From an uncultured Lachnospiraceae bacterium (GTDB lineage Bacteria > Bacillota > Clostridia > Lachnospirales > Lachnospiraceae), in the NCBI GenBank assembly GCA_910583895.1, contig CAJTYJ010000018.1:1-64000 (forward strand): 64,000 nt of DNA. Reading direction: 5' to 3'. The notes under the pieces are model-generated. The model saw only the letters and a program-made list of their open reading frames with translations, was not told the origin of the DNA and ran no database searches. Positions within the stretch are counted from its first letter, which is position 1; each line of letters starts with the position of its first letter. Positions 32,667-41,749 of this stretch are shown here, piece after piece. The position numbers and the translations under genes are program-made.

Positions 32667-33914
32667 TTAGTTGACTCCCTGCTCAGCCACAAAATCCCAT
32701 GCACCGCTTTCGGTGTTGGCACATTTTACATAAGCAGTGTCACGAAGTGCATCTCCGTTCACCTCGTCAAATGCGATATTTCCGGATACACCGGTGTAGG
32801 TAACTTTCCAGAGTGCCTCGTTGACGGCTGCTGCATCCGTGCTGCCGGCCGCTTTCAAAGCCTCAAGCGCCACATAATACGCATCATAACCCATGGCAGA
32901 TACTGCAGAAATGGTATCGTCTCCGCCGTTGTTTGCCTTTGCGGTGGAATCGCCGTTTAAGTACTCTTTGAATCCGTTATCGAAGTCTGCGTTGCCGCCC
33001 TCCTGATAGAAGGTCGTTACGTAGATCTGGACATCCTTGCCTTTTGCCGCATTCAGGATGACGTTGGAATCCCAGGTGTCGCCTGCCATCATGGGGATGG
33101 TCATGCCCTGAGCCGCCGCCTGCTCGATGATCAGCGCTGCCGCCTCGGTGGAAACCGGAGCGAAGAAGACTTCTGCACCTTCATTCTTTGCGGAGGTAAT
33201 GTAAGAGGTAAAGTCGCTGTTACCTTCCTGGAACACATCCTCTTTCACCTCACCGCCAAGTCCGGTGAATGCTTCCTTGAAGTAATGGCCAAGACCGGTG
33301 GAGTAATCATCCCCCTGCTTGGTCAGGATATAAGCTTTCTTTGCAGAGAAGTTCTCGCTTGCAAAGTTCGCCAGTACCGTACCCTGGAACGGATCCAGGA
33401 AACAGATCCGGAAGTAATGGGTATTGCCTTCTGTAACCTGCGGATTTGTACAGGTAACGCCGATGGCCGGAATGCCTGCCTCTTTGAACACGTCAGAACC
33501 TGCGATGGATACGCCGGAACCATAAGAACCAAGTACCACAGATACGCCGGAACCTACCAGAGAAGATGCCGCCGACGGTCCTTTGTCGTTGGAGGACTCA
33601 TTGTCCACGATCTCCAGCTGTACTGCATACTCCTCGCCGCCGATCTCAACGGTCGGAGTTTCTTTGTTTGCATACTGCATGCCAAGCACTTCCTGCTTGC
33701 CGCCTGCACCATTGTCACCGGATGCGGGCTCATAGACGCCAATCTTTACGACCTTGGAACCGCCTTCTGCCGCATCTGCAGCCGGAGCCTCTGCCTCTGT
33801 GCCGGTGCTTTCACCGGAAGCACCGTTTGTGTCTCCGCCGCTTCCGCCACAGCCTGTCAGCATTGTGCCGGCCATAGCAGCAACGAGTGCCATTGCTAAT
33901 ACACGTTTTTTCAT
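32667..33914 (-). CDS. livK: Branched-chain amino-acid binding lipoprotein LivK
   Basis: A 415-residue substrate-binding protein. The signal peptide ends in the lipobox MLTGCGG, so it is anchored outside the membrane, followed by a Gly/Ser/Glu-rich linker. The type I periplasmic-binding fold shows VVKIGVYEPASGDNGAGG at the start and the ligand-region motifs of Leu/Ile/Val-binding proteins. ATG 33914 follows AGGAGG. Promoter TTGCAT-17-TATACT lies at 34009-33981. The ligand could be another amino acid; Liv-type clusters vary. Confidence 0.9.
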   Translation of the reverse strand: MKKRVLAMALVAAMAGTMLTGCGGSGGDTNGASGESTGTEAEAPAADAAEGGSKVVKIGVYEPASGDNGAGGKQEVLGMQYANKETPTVEIGGEEYAVQLEIVDNESSNDKGPSAASSLVGSGVSVVLGSYGSGVSIAGSDVFKEAGIPAIGVTCTNPQVTEGNTHYFRICFLDPFQGTVLANFASENFSAKKAYILTKQGDDYSTGLGHYFKEAFTGLGGEVKEDVFQEGNSDFTSYITSAKNEGAEVFFAPVSTEAAALIIEQAAAQGMTIPMMAGDTWDSNVILNAAKGKDVQIYVTTFYQEGGNADFDNGFKEYLNGDSTAKANNGGDDTISAVSAMGYDAYYVALEALKAAGSTDAAAVNEALWKVTYTGVSGNIAFDEVNGDALRDTAYVKCANTESGAWDFVAEQGVN

Positions 33915-33980
33915 TTCTGTCTTTCCTCCTGTATGTACGCCTGTCAAAGACATTTGTACGCTTATTTCAATACGGGGTTT

Positions 33981-34009
33981 AGTATAGCATGTTTGAAGAA
34001 ATAATGCAA
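33981..34009 (-). promoter_or_regulatory. Promoter of the liv operon
   Basis: On the minus strand TTGCAT (34009-34004), a 17-bp spacer and TATACT (33986-33981), about 70 bp before the livK start. Confidence 0.65.
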
Positions 34010-34031
34010 GAAAAAATCTGTGGAACCAGCA

Positions 34032-34070
34032 GAAAAACAGACAGAACAGCTTCAGAGGAAGCATCGTCTG
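34032..34070 (-). terminator. Intrinsic terminator of xpt
   Basis: On the minus strand CAGAC...GCTTC-CTCT-GAAGC...GTCTG (34070-34038) forms a hairpin with a short internal loop, followed by TTTTT (34036-34032). It lies just after the xpt stop. Confidence 0.75.
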
Positions 34071-34086
34071 CCTGCTTTTCCTGCGA

Positions 34087-34668
34087 TCAATTATGACGGA
34101 ATATGATCTTGCCGGTTTTGTCATCCATGCTTTCGATGACAGCCAAAGACTCCACCAGATATCCTTTCTCCCGAAGCAGCTTTCCGCCCATCTGTCCTGC
34201 TTTTTCAATGGCGATGCCGATGCCTTCTACCACCGCATCTGCACTCTCGATCAGAGAAATCAGTCCATTCACCGCACACCCGTTGGCGAGAAAGTCGTCA
34301 ATGATCAAAATATGATCTTCCGGGCCCAGATATTTTTTGGAGACAATCACGTCATAGACCCGTTTGTGGGTGAAAGATTCAATCTTGGTGCTGTACACCT
34401 CGCCGTCGATATTGATGCTTTGCGCTTTTTTTGCAAATACTACTGATACTTGAAAATACTGCGCCACAATGCAGGCAATCCCGATGCCGGAGGCTTCGAT
34501 GGTCAGAATCTTGTTCACCGGCCGGTCTGCAAACAGCCGCTTAAACTCTTTTCCCATCTCATTAAAAAGCGCAATATCCATCTGATGATTCAGAAAATTA
34601 TCCACTTTCAGCACGTTGCCCTTTTTGACGATCCCGTCCTGCTGGATCCGCTTCTCTAATAGTTCCAT
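34087..34668 (-). CDS. xpt: Xanthine phosphoribosyltransferase
   Basis: A 193-residue enzyme that converts xanthine and PRPP to XMP in purine salvage. The PRPP loop is ILIIDDFLANGCAV. The N-terminal MELLEKRIQQDG and IEASGIGIACIVAQYF stretches match Xpt of Firmicutes; length is normal. In many Firmicutes xpt has a purine riboswitch, but only 50 bp separate it from the next gene here and no aptamer is present. An intrinsic terminator follows. Confidence 0.92.
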   Translation of the reverse strand: MELLEKRIQQDGIVKKGNVLKVDNFLNHQMDIALFNEMGKEFKRLFADRPVNKILTIEASGIGIACIVAQYFQVSVVFAKKAQSINIDGEVYSTKIESFTHKRVYDVIVSKKYLGPEDHILIIDDFLANGCAVNGLISLIESADAVVEGIGIAIEKAGQMGGKLLREKGYLVESLAVIESMDDKTGKIIFRHN

Positions 34669-34718
34669 ATACTGCCCCGCTCTCTTCTGTATTTTTTATA
34701 ATCTTAACACCGGCCGCG

Positions 34719-34982
34719 TCATTCGTAAAGTCCAAGTTTGGAAAGCTGCACAGAAATATCCTCTTCGGTCACCGCTTCCACGATCTGCTCCGCCGTCACA
34801 TCGCAGAAACTGCTTCCGGTCATGCTAAGATAGGCAAATCCCGCAAACAAAAACAGACTGATTGTAAATTTCAGCTTGAAAAAGGCAAGCGAACCCGAAG
34901 GCACTGCTTCTTCCTGCGTCGGCGTCCCATAAGGCCTGCCTCCATAAGTCTCTTTTAACAATTGTTCCCGATAAGCACCCAT
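34719..34982 (-). CDS. Small single-pass membrane protein, unknown
   Basis: An 87-residue protein with a polar N-terminus (YGGRPYGTPTQEEAVPSGS), one membrane segment (about 34-54) and a short acidic tail (AEQIVEAVTEEDISVQL). I know no family. It lies after hisIE and before xpt on the same strand, with small gaps (69 and 50 bp). It could be a membrane-anchored regulator or simply an uncharacterised Clostridia protein. Confidence 0.6.
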   Translation of the reverse strand: MGAYREQLLKETYGGRPYGTPTQEEAVPSGSLAFFKLKFTISLFLFAGFAYLSMTGSSFCDVTAEQIVEAVTEEDISVQLSKLGLYE

Positions 34983-35051
34983 GATACCGGTTCCTCCCAG
35001 TGATCCTGTCTCTTACTGGAATTGTATGAGACTTTTCTGAAATCATGCTCA

Positions 35052-36293
35052 CTATCGGTTGGCCAGTTCTGCTGTAATGTCTTCCCAGGTCACTCCCCGC
35101 TCGGCCATCAGCACCATGGCATGATAGAGAAAATCTGACAGTTCATATTTGATTTCCTCCGGATCCGGATTTTTGGCTGCAATCACCAGTTCGGTGGCTT
35201 CCTCTCCCACTTTTTTCAGGATCTTGTCAATGCCTTTGTCAAACAGATAATTGGTATAGGAGCCTTCCTTTGGATGAAGTTTGCGGTCCAGGATTACCTG
35301 ATAGACCTTCTCGAAAACATGCAGAGGATTGGTGTCATCGTAATCTTTTTTCACCATGTTCCGGTAAAAACAAGTCCGGTTGCCGGTGTGGCAGGCCGGT
35401 CCCACCTGGCTGACTTTCGCAAGGATCGTATCGTTGTCGCAGTCCACCACCAGCGCTTTTACATACTGAAAATGACCGCTGGTCATCCCTTTGGTCCAAA
35501 GTTCGCTGCGGCTGCGGCTCCAGTAAGTCATCTTCCCGGTCTGCAGCGTTGTGTCAAAGGCTTCTTCGTTCATATAGGCCAGCATGAGCACTTCCGATGT
35601 CTGGTAATCCTGTACCACCACAGGGATCAGGCCGTCTCTGGCCGGTTTTAAATCTTCCCAGGCAAAACTGCTTTCCAGAACATTCATGCGAAGGCCTCTG
35701 GCCGCTGCCTTCCCTTTCAGATCCATAAAATCGGCAGCCTCCGAGGAAAAATACGCAGAAGCAATACCGGTAAAACATTTATTGGACAGCACTTCAATGA
35801 CTGCATCGTCCGATGCCGCCGGGCTTAAACTGATCACCGGCAGCTCGCCCTGATAGGGGCAGCGGCGGTCGGAGCCGGACCAGAGCAGAAGACTCCCCCA
35901 CTCCTCTAAGGTACGGGATAACTGGGACTCATCGGACAGGCTGAATGCGATCTTTTCTCTCCCAAAACGTCCGGATACTTCTTCTGCCATTTCCACATTG
36001 CTCTCCCGGCCAAAATTCAGGACCGCCTTGCTGCATCCGGCATAGAGGATTTTTTTCACATCCTCCACCCGGCGGATATGTCCCCCTGCGTAGACCGGAA
36101 TCTCTGCCGCCCGGCAGATCTCTTTCATGGCTTTGATATTCTCTTCATGTTCTTCGTCTGTGTCCGACAGATCAAAGATCAGGATACCATCCGCACCATT
36201 GTCACTGTAAAATCTTGCAAGCGCTGCACCGTCCTGCCCGCCCACAGTTTTGCCCTTCAGGGGCATTACTGGAAACAGATATTTTCTTTTCAT
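35052..36293 (-). CDS. hisIE: HisA/F-like domain fused to HisI and HisE
   Basis: A 413-residue fusion. Residues about 212-312 are phosphoribosyl-AMP cyclohydrolase (HisI) with DCDNDT and ACHTGNRTCFY metal motifs. Residues about 324-413 are phosphoribosyl-ATP pyrophosphatase (HisE; GEEATELVIAAKN). They catalyse steps 2 and 3 of histidine synthesis. The extra N-terminal part (1-205) resembles a HisA/HisF barrel (VYAGGHIRRVEDVKKILYAG), but the first catalytic Asp is replaced (FPVMPLKGKTV) and the second is not evident, so it is probably inactive or regulatory. It is the last gene of the his operon, 3 bp after hisB. Confidence 0.88.
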   Translation of the reverse strand: MKRKYLFPVMPLKGKTVGGQDGAALARFYSDNGADGILIFDLSDTDEEHEENIKAMKEICRAAEIPVYAGGHIRRVEDVKKILYAGCSKAVLNFGRESNVEMAEEVSGRFGREKIAFSLSDESQLSRTLEEWGSLLLWSGSDRRCPYQGELPVISLSPAASDDAVIEVLSNKCFTGIASAYFSSEAADFMDLKGKAAARGLRMNVLESSFAWEDLKPARDGLIPVVVQDYQTSEVLMLAYMNEEAFDTTLQTGKMTYWSRSRSELWTKGMTSGHFQYVKALVVDCDNDTILAKVSQVGPACHTGNRTCFYRNMVKKDYDDTNPLHVFEKVYQVILDRKLHPKEGSYTNYLFDKGIDKILKKVGEEATELVIAAKNPDPEEIKYELSDFLYHAMVLMAERGVTWEDITAELANR

Positions 36294-36296
36294 TCC

Positions 36297-36884
36297 TTAT
36301 AAACTGCCTTTCGTCGATAATACACCTGTGATCCGGTCTTCCCTGGATACCGCCTGATCCAAAGCCTTGGCAAAGGCTTTGAACATGGCCTCACAGATAT
36401 GATGCTGATTGCTGCCGGAGAATATTTTAAAATGCAGGTTCATCTGCCCGCTGTATGAGACTGCATAGAAAAACTCTTTTACCATCTCTGTGTCCAGATC
36501 TCCGATCCTGGGTACGGTAAATTCCGCATCCGATGCATAGTAAGGTCTTCCCGAAAGATCCACGGCACACAGTACCAGTGCCTCGTCCATAGGGAGGATG
36601 CAGCTTCCGTACCGGCGAATCCCTTTTTTGTCGCCGACTGCTTCCCTTATGGCGCTGCCAAGAACGATCCCTGTGTCCTCCACCGTGTGATGGCAGTCCA
36701 CCTGCAGGTCTCCGTCCACCCGGACGTTCAGATCAAAAAAACCGTGTCTTGCAAACCCTTCCAGCATATGATCAAAAAATCCGATCCCTGTGTTTAAGTC
36801 TGCCTGGCCGCTTCCGTCCAGATTCAGATCAAGCCGGATCCTTGTCTCCTTTGTGTCTCGCTTCATTGCCGCTGTTCTGTTCAT
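36297..36884 (-). CDS. hisB: Imidazoleglycerol-phosphate dehydratase
   Basis: A 195-residue monofunctional HisB that dehydrates imidazoleglycerol phosphate to imidazoleacetol phosphate. Metal motifs FFDHMLEGFARHGFFD, CHHTVEDTGIVLG and the later SNQHHICEAMFKAFA are complete. No histidinol-phosphatase domain is fused, as usual in Firmicutes. It lies between hisD and hisIE on the minus strand with 34- and 3-bp gaps. GGAAG precedes the ATG. Confidence 0.93.
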   Translation of the reverse strand: MNRTAAMKRDTKETRIRLDLNLDGSGQADLNTGIGFFDHMLEGFARHGFFDLNVRVDGDLQVDCHHTVEDTGIVLGSAIREAVGDKKGIRRYGSCILPMDEALVLCAVDLSGRPYYASDAEFTVPRIGDLDTEMVKEFFYAVSYSGQMNLHFKIFSGSNQHHICEAMFKAFAKALDQAVSREDRITGVLSTKGSL

Positions 36885-36918
36885 GCTTTTTTTCTTCCTT
36901 CCGAATCAAATTCTATGT

Positions 36919-38214
36919 TTATTCCGCCTCAAACCGCACCCGGATGGAGTTGGCGTGAGCCGTCAGCTGTTCCTGTTCGGCAAAATATTCGATGTCTTTA
37001 TGCACTTTCTGAAGGGCTTCTCTGGAATAGTAGATCACGCTGGACTTTTTCACAAAGTCGTCTACGGACACCGGAGAGAAAAAGCGGGCGGTTCCGTTGG
37101 TGGGCAGTATATGATTGGGTCCCGCAAAGTAATCCCCCAGAGGCTCACTGCTGTGTGCACCTAAAAAAATCGCTCCTGCATGCTTCACTTTCATCATGTC
37201 CTCGAAAGGATTCTCGGTCATGATCTCCAAGTGCTCCGAGGCGATCAGGTTCACTGTCTCGATCGCCGCCTCTTTTGTGCCCGCCACCAGAATATAGCCG
37301 TACTGATCCAGTGATTTCTGAATGATCTCTTTTCTTGATAAATTTTTCACAAATCTGTCTGCTTCTTTGGATACCTTTCGGGCCAGTTCCCAGCTCGTTG
37401 TGATGAGAATCGCGCTGGCCAGCTCGTCATGCTCTGCCTGAGACAGAAGATCCGCCGCCACATACCGGGGGTTGGCACTGTCATCCGCCAGCACCAGAAT
37501 CTCGCTGGGACCGGCGATGGAGTCGATGCTCACATACCCGGACACCGCTTTCTTGGCAAGAGCCACGAAGATATTGCCGGGACCTGTGATTTTGTCCACC
37601 TTCGGCACGCTCTTCGTCCCAAAAGCCATGGCCGCTACCGCCTGGGCGCCGCCCATCTTATAGATCGCATCCACGCCGGATTCTTTGGCCGCCACAAGAA
37701 CCGCCGGATTCACTTTCCCATCCCTGCCGCAGGGAGTCGCCATGATGATTTGCTCCACCCCTGCAATCCGCGCCGGCACAATGTTCATAAGAACCGAAGA
37801 AGGATAGACCGCCTTGCCCCCCGGCACGTATACCCCCGCCGCCTGCAAAGGCGTTACTTTCTGCCCCAGCATCGTGCCGTCCGGCGTCGTGTCAAACCAT
37901 CCATACTGCTTCTGCTTCTCATGGTACGCCCGGATATTCAGAAGCGCCTTTTGGATTGTCTCCAAAAGCCGCGGATCAATCCGGTCATAAGCTTCCCGGA
38001 TTTCCGCCTCCGTCACCTGAATGTTTGAAGCATCAATGCCCTCGCAGTCGAACTGGTTTGTGTACGCAAACAAAGCCTGGTCCCCTTCCGTCCGGACCCG
38101 CTCGACGATCTCCAAAACCGTTTCGTTATATTTTTCATAATTATTCGGACTCCTCTTCAGCAGACCATCCAGAATTCCTTTTCTGGCTTCCTCATCCAAT
38201 TCTACAATCCGCAT
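36919..38214 (-). CDS. hisD: Histidinol dehydrogenase
   Basis: A 431-residue enzyme that makes histidine from histidinol by two NAD-dependent oxidations. It has ITGPGNIFVALAKKAV, the zinc region LLSQAEHDELASAIL and the C-terminal HSSEPLGDYFAGPNHILPT motif with its catalytic His. Length is normal. It follows hisG by 63 bp. Confidence 0.94.
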   Translation of the reverse strand: MRIVELDEEARKGILDGLLKRSPNNYEKYNETVLEIVERVRTEGDQALFAYTNQFDCEGIDASNIQVTEAEIREAYDRIDPRLLETIQKALLNIRAYHEKQKQYGWFDTTPDGTMLGQKVTPLQAAGVYVPGGKAVYPSSVLMNIVPARIAGVEQIIMATPCGRDGKVNPAVLVAAKESGVDAIYKMGGAQAVAAMAFGTKSVPKVDKITGPGNIFVALAKKAVSGYVSIDSIAGPSEILVLADDSANPRYVAADLLSQAEHDELASAILITTSWELARKVSKEADRFVKNLSRKEIIQKSLDQYGYILVAGTKEAAIETVNLIASEHLEIMTENPFEDMMKVKHAGAIFLGAHSSEPLGDYFAGPNHILPTNGTARFFSPVSVDDFVKKSSVIYYSREALQKVHKDIEYFAEQEQLTAHANSIRVRFEAE

Positions 38215-38277
38215 CTTAACCGCCCCTTTCTGTTCTCTGTCAAATGCCCGGTGGCGTCTGGCTCTTCATCACTTCCA

Positions 38278-38922
38278 TCACTCCATGCAAAGCACCGACT
38301 TCAGCTCCCCGATCAATTTTCCAATCCGCTCATTTTCCATCTTCATGCTTACCTGGTTCACCACCATCCGCGCAGACAAAGGACACACCTCTTCTAACAC
38401 TTTCAGTCCGTTCTCTTTGAGCGTCGATCCGGTCTCCACAATATCTACAATAACCTCTGACAGCCCCACGATGGGTGCCAGCTCGATGGAACCGTTCAGC
38501 TTGATGATCTCCACGGTCTGATGCTTCTGATTATAGAAATATTCCTTTGCAATATGAGGATACTTGGTGGCCACCCGGATCAGTTCCTGATGCTTCAGAA
38601 GCTCTCTTGCCGGCTCCGGTCCGCACACACACATCCGGCATTTCCCGTAGCCCAGGTCCAGAACTTCATACATCCGCCGGCCCTCTTCCAGGATCGTATC
38701 CTTTCCCACGATCCCCACGTCAGCCGCCCCGTACTCCACATAGGTGGGCACATCCGGCGCCTTGGCCAGGAAAAACCGCAGCTTCAGCTCCTCATTGACA
38801 AAGATCAGCTTTCTGGTCGCCGGATCTTCCATCTCCTTGCAGGTGATCCCGATCTGTTCAAACAGCTCCATGCTCTTTTTCGCCAGCCGTCCTTTGGCCA
38901 GGGCAAAGGTCAGATATCTCAT
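38278..38922 (-). CDS. hisG: ATP phosphoribosyltransferase, short form
   Basis: A 214-residue short-form HisG catalytic subunit (first step of histidine synthesis, from ATP and PRPP). It starts TFALAKGRLAKKSMELF and has the PRPP loop DIVETGSTLKENGL. The short form lacks the C-terminal regulatory domain and needs HisZ. Its ATG overlaps the stop of hisZ in ATGA, so the two subunits are translationally coupled. Confidence 0.94.
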   Translation of the reverse strand: MRYLTFALAKGRLAKKSMELFEQIGITCKEMEDPATRKLIFVNEELKLRFFLAKAPDVPTYVEYGAADVGIVGKDTILEEGRRMYEVLDLGYGKCRMCVCGPEPARELLKHQELIRVATKYPHIAKEYFYNQKHQTVEIIKLNGSIELAPIVGLSEVIVDIVETGSTLKENGLKVLEEVCPLSARMVVNQVSMKMENERIGKLIGELKSVLCME

Positions 38923-40106
38923 ACCGCTCCCTCCTCTGCATAGATGATCTTCTGGATTTCATTTTTCCGGGCATAGGCTTCATAATCCCGGCCGATCCGC
39001 TCCGGCACAAGCTCCACCGCCATTCCCTGCCCCCGAAGCTCCACCGCCTTTTGAATGGCCAGCTCTGCCTGGGACGCCCGGTACACGATCATCGCCTTTG
39101 GCACCTTTACATCCATGGCCACCTTTTGCCTGGAAAGCGCGTTTAGAAGCCTGTCCACGACAAAAGCGAACCCGGTGGCCGGCGCAGGCTTTCCAAAATG
39201 GTCCATCAGCGTATCATAACGCCCGCCTTTGGCCACCGCCTCTCCGGTTCCGTACGTATAGGCCTGGAAGATAATACCGGTATAATACTTGTATTTGCTG
39301 ACTACCCCAAGATCAAAGGTGATATAGTTCTCATATCCATAGCTGCAGAGCAGATCATAAATTCTGCGCAGCCGTTCCAGCGCCCGCTTGGCATCCTCCG
39401 TCACGGCACAGGCGTCCGCTTTTTCCAAGATTTCCACAGAACCAAACAGATCCGGAACCGCTGCAAACGCTTCCTTAAGTCCCAGCCGGATGGGCAGAGG
39501 ATCCAAAAGTTCCCGGACCCCGTAGATGTTTTTGTTGGAGATCAGCTCCCGGAGAGCTGCCTCTGTCTCCTCACTGAGCCTGGATTCTCTCAGAAGACTT
39601 TTGAAAAAATCCACATGCCCGATGCTGACCTGAAATTCCGTCAGCCCGGTCTTCAGAAGAGATTCTGCTACCAGTGCAATCAGCTCGGCGTCGGCTTCCA
39701 CGCTGCCGTCCCCGATCAGCTCGGCTCCAAGCTGGGTATTTTCCTTTAACCGCCCCTGAAAATCGGAGTTGTTGATAAACGTGTTCGCCACATAACACAG
39801 ACGAACCGGCATGTCCTCCTCCGTAAAATATTTCGCCACCGCCCGGGCGATGGACGGGGTGATGTCCGGTCTTAACACCAGGGTATTCCCCTCACGGTCA
39901 AAGAATTTGAACAATTCCCTGGAAGCCACCGTGCCCACCTCTTTGCTGAACACGTCGAAAAACTCAAAGGTAGGAGTCTGGATATCCTCATAGCCGTAGC
40001 TGTGCAGCACGCCGTGCAGTACTTCCTGCACATGATTTTTCCGGCGGCATTCACCATTGTAGATATCCCGCACCCCTTCAGGGGTATGTAAAATCTGTTT
40101 ATACAT
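38919..40106 (-). CDS. hisZ: ATP phosphoribosyltransferase regulatory subunit
   Basis: A 395-residue class II aminoacyl-tRNA-synthetase paralogue (HisRS-like fold) that binds short HisG and provides feedback control by histidine. TPEGVRDIYNGEC at the N-terminus, the motif-2-like LVLRPDITPSIARAVAKYF and YYTGIIFQAYTYG are typical. It has no anticodon-binding domain function of its own. It is first in the his operon, after the promoter at 40165-40192. Confidence 0.92.
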   Translation of the reverse strand: MYKQILHTPEGVRDIYNGECRRKNHVQEVLHGVLHSYGYEDIQTPTFEFFDVFSKEVGTVASRELFKFFDREGNTLVLRPDITPSIARAVAKYFTEEDMPVRLCYVANTFINNSDFQGRLKENTQLGAELIGDGSVEADAELIALVAESLLKTGLTEFQVSIGHVDFFKSLLRESRLSEETEAALRELISNKNIYGVRELLDPLPIRLGLKEAFAAVPDLFGSVEILEKADACAVTEDAKRALERLRRIYDLLCSYGYENYITFDLGVVSKYKYYTGIIFQAYTYGTGEAVAKGGRYDTLMDHFGKPAPATGFAFVVDRLLNALSRQKVAMDVKVPKAMIVYRASQAELAIQKAVELRGQGMAVELVPERIGRDYEAYARKNEIQKIIYAEEGAV

Positions 40107-40164
40107 GATCGGTCCCTTTCACTTTATCATGGTAAATCGTTACTTTATTAAAGACAATATGTGT

Positions 40165-40192
40165 ATTATACCACGTCATCCGGGATTGTCAA
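40165..40192 (-). promoter_or_regulatory. Strong promoter of the his operon
   Basis: On the minus strand TTGACA (40192-40187), a 16-bp spacer and TATAAT (40170-40165). The -35 box lies inside the last codons of recU, so the his promoter is embedded in the upstream gene. The leader is only about 55 nt and holds no T-box. Confidence 0.8.
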
Positions 40193-40721
40193 CCTCCGAT
40201 TCCAGATCCAGCGACAAAGGCTCCAGATACGGCACCAGAAATCCGTTTCCCCCATGGAAAAAATAAGCCGGATCCAGTTCCTCCATCCGAAAACTTTTGC
40301 GTCCCCCTTCCCGGGCCCGGTTCCAGAACGTCAATAGCTGCCGGATGTGCAGATAATAGAACATCTGTTCTCCTGTGTAGTGGATAATCAGAAAGGACTT
40401 CCCGCCCTGCCTTTCGAAATCCTGCATAAAAGCCACCTGATGCTCATGAACGTTTTGCAGGGGAAAGGTCCTGGCATTGCATTCCTTGGCATCAAAACAG
40501 ACCGGGATTCCCTGGACGGCTCCAATATAGTCCACCGTACTCTTCTGCTCAAAATAAGCCAGTGTAATGTGACGGTGTTCCTTATCAATTTTGATCGGCG
40601 TGATGGGAGTCGGTACTTTCTGGATTAATGCAAGACCTTTCTCCCGGTATTTTTCATTGGTTCGATTGATCATATCTTCCAGGGTGGATCCCCGAAGTCC
40701 CCGCGTATTCCAGGTAGACAT
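40176..40721 (-). CDS. recU: Holliday junction resolvase RecU
   Basis: A 181-residue RecU-type resolvase, the Firmicutes counterpart of RuvC. The catalytic core is STVDYIGA...VCFDAKECNA (Asp and Glu-Lys-type active site) and the N-terminal GLRGSTLEDMINRTNEKY matches the family. It resolves recombination junctions and promotes strand annealing. It follows the RluD-like gene by 2 bp on the same strand. Its 3' end carries the his promoter. Confidence 0.9.
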   Translation of the reverse strand: MSTWNTRGLRGSTLEDMINRTNEKYREKGLALIQKVPTPITPIKIDKEHRHITLAYFEQKSTVDYIGAVQGIPVCFDAKECNARTFPLQNVHEHQVAFMQDFERQGGKSFLIIHYTGEQMFYYLHIRQLLTFWNRAREGGRKSFRMEELDPAYFFHGGNGFLVPYLEPLSLDLESEVDNPG

Positions 40722-40723
40722 CC

Positions 40724-41737
40724 TTATCCCATCCTTCCTTCATCCGCGCATGCTTTGAGGATTTTTCGCATCAGAACCGGAGGTTCTGCCTGAAAAATCT
40801 GTCCGGAAAGCGCTTCAAAGGGTGCTTCCAGGACCGGCATTTCCAGACGGCCGGCGTGCAGAAGCTGGCTGTGGAGACCATAACGCTTTTTGTAGGTTTC
40901 GTTGATCTTTTGGCTGCCGTACTTGTAATCCCCGATGATCGGATGTCCTTCGGAGGCAAGATGGGCGCGGATCTGGTGAGAACGTCCGGTGATCAGACAG
41001 ACCTCTAAAAGTGTGCTGTCAGAAAACACCTGCAAAGGGCGGTATTTTGTCTCAATGTAGGCCGTCTCCTCCCCCTCACAATTTTGAATCCGCACCTTGT
41101 TGGTCTTCGGATCTTTTTCCAGATATCCCTGGATGCTCTGTTCGTTTCGGACCTGACCTGCCACAAGACACTGATAATACTTATGCATGGTTCGCTCCCG
41201 GAGAAGCTCGGACATCTTCCGAAGTCCTGCGACCGATTTGCCGCAGATCACAATACCGCTGGTGTTGCGGTCCAGGCGGTTGCAGACGGAAGGGCGAAAC
41301 GCATAGTTTACCTGGACAGCACCGTTGGGAGCTGCTTTCTCTTTTCCCCTTTGCTGCTCCAAATATCCCAGCAAATATTCATTCAGGGATACATCGGACG
41401 GCTTTGCTTTCTGCGTCAGCATACCCACGGGCTTGTTGATCAAGATCACATGGGCGTCTTCGTAGAGGATGTCCAGTGCAGTCACCGGATAGACAGCCGC
41501 CTTTTTTTCTTCCGGCACTCCGGCAAATTTCTCATAAGTCTCCTGGGATAAAAAGATACAGATCTCGTCGCCCGCCTGCACCTTTTCGCTGCCATCTGCT
41601 TTCTTTCGATTGAGTGTTATGTTTTTTTTGCGCAGCATTTTGTAAAGGAAGCTTCGGGGTGCTTCTTTCAGGTATCTGGACAGAAGCTTGTCCAGTCTCT
41701 GCCCGGCTTCTGTCTGTTCTACGGTGATTTGTTTCAT
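40724..41737 (-). CDS. RluD/RluC-type 23S rRNA pseudouridine synthase
   Basis: A 337-residue RluA-family enzyme with an N-terminal S4 RNA-binding domain (about 1-75; AGQRLDKLLSRYLKEAP) and the catalytic domain with the family Asp in CNRLDRNTSGIVICG. It isomerises uridines in 23S rRNA or tRNA; which sites cannot be said. It is 2 bp before recU. GTAGGAG precedes the ATG. Confidence 0.9.
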   Translation of the reverse strand: MKQITVEQTEAGQRLDKLLSRYLKEAPRSFLYKMLRKKNITLNRKKADGSEKVQAGDEICIFLSQETYEKFAGVPEEKKAAVYPVTALDILYEDAHVILINKPVGMLTQKAKPSDVSLNEYLLGYLEQQRGKEKAAPNGAVQVNYAFRPSVCNRLDRNTSGIVICGKSVAGLRKMSELLRERTMHKYYQCLVAGQVRNEQSIQGYLEKDPKTNKVRIQNCEGEETAYIETKYRPLQVFSDSTLLEVCLITGRSHQIRAHLASEGHPIIGDYKYGSQKINETYKKRYGLHSQLLHAGRLEMPVLEAPFEALSGQIFQAEPPVLMRKILKACADEGRMG

Positions 41738-41749
41738 TTTGACTTACTC

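Noticed and set aside
34669..34718. Purine riboswitch expected before xpt
   Set aside because: Only 50 bp are available and none of the conserved aptamer bases are present.
40107..40164. T-box leader for the his operon
   Set aside because: The leader is about 55 nt and has no T-box sequence or terminator.
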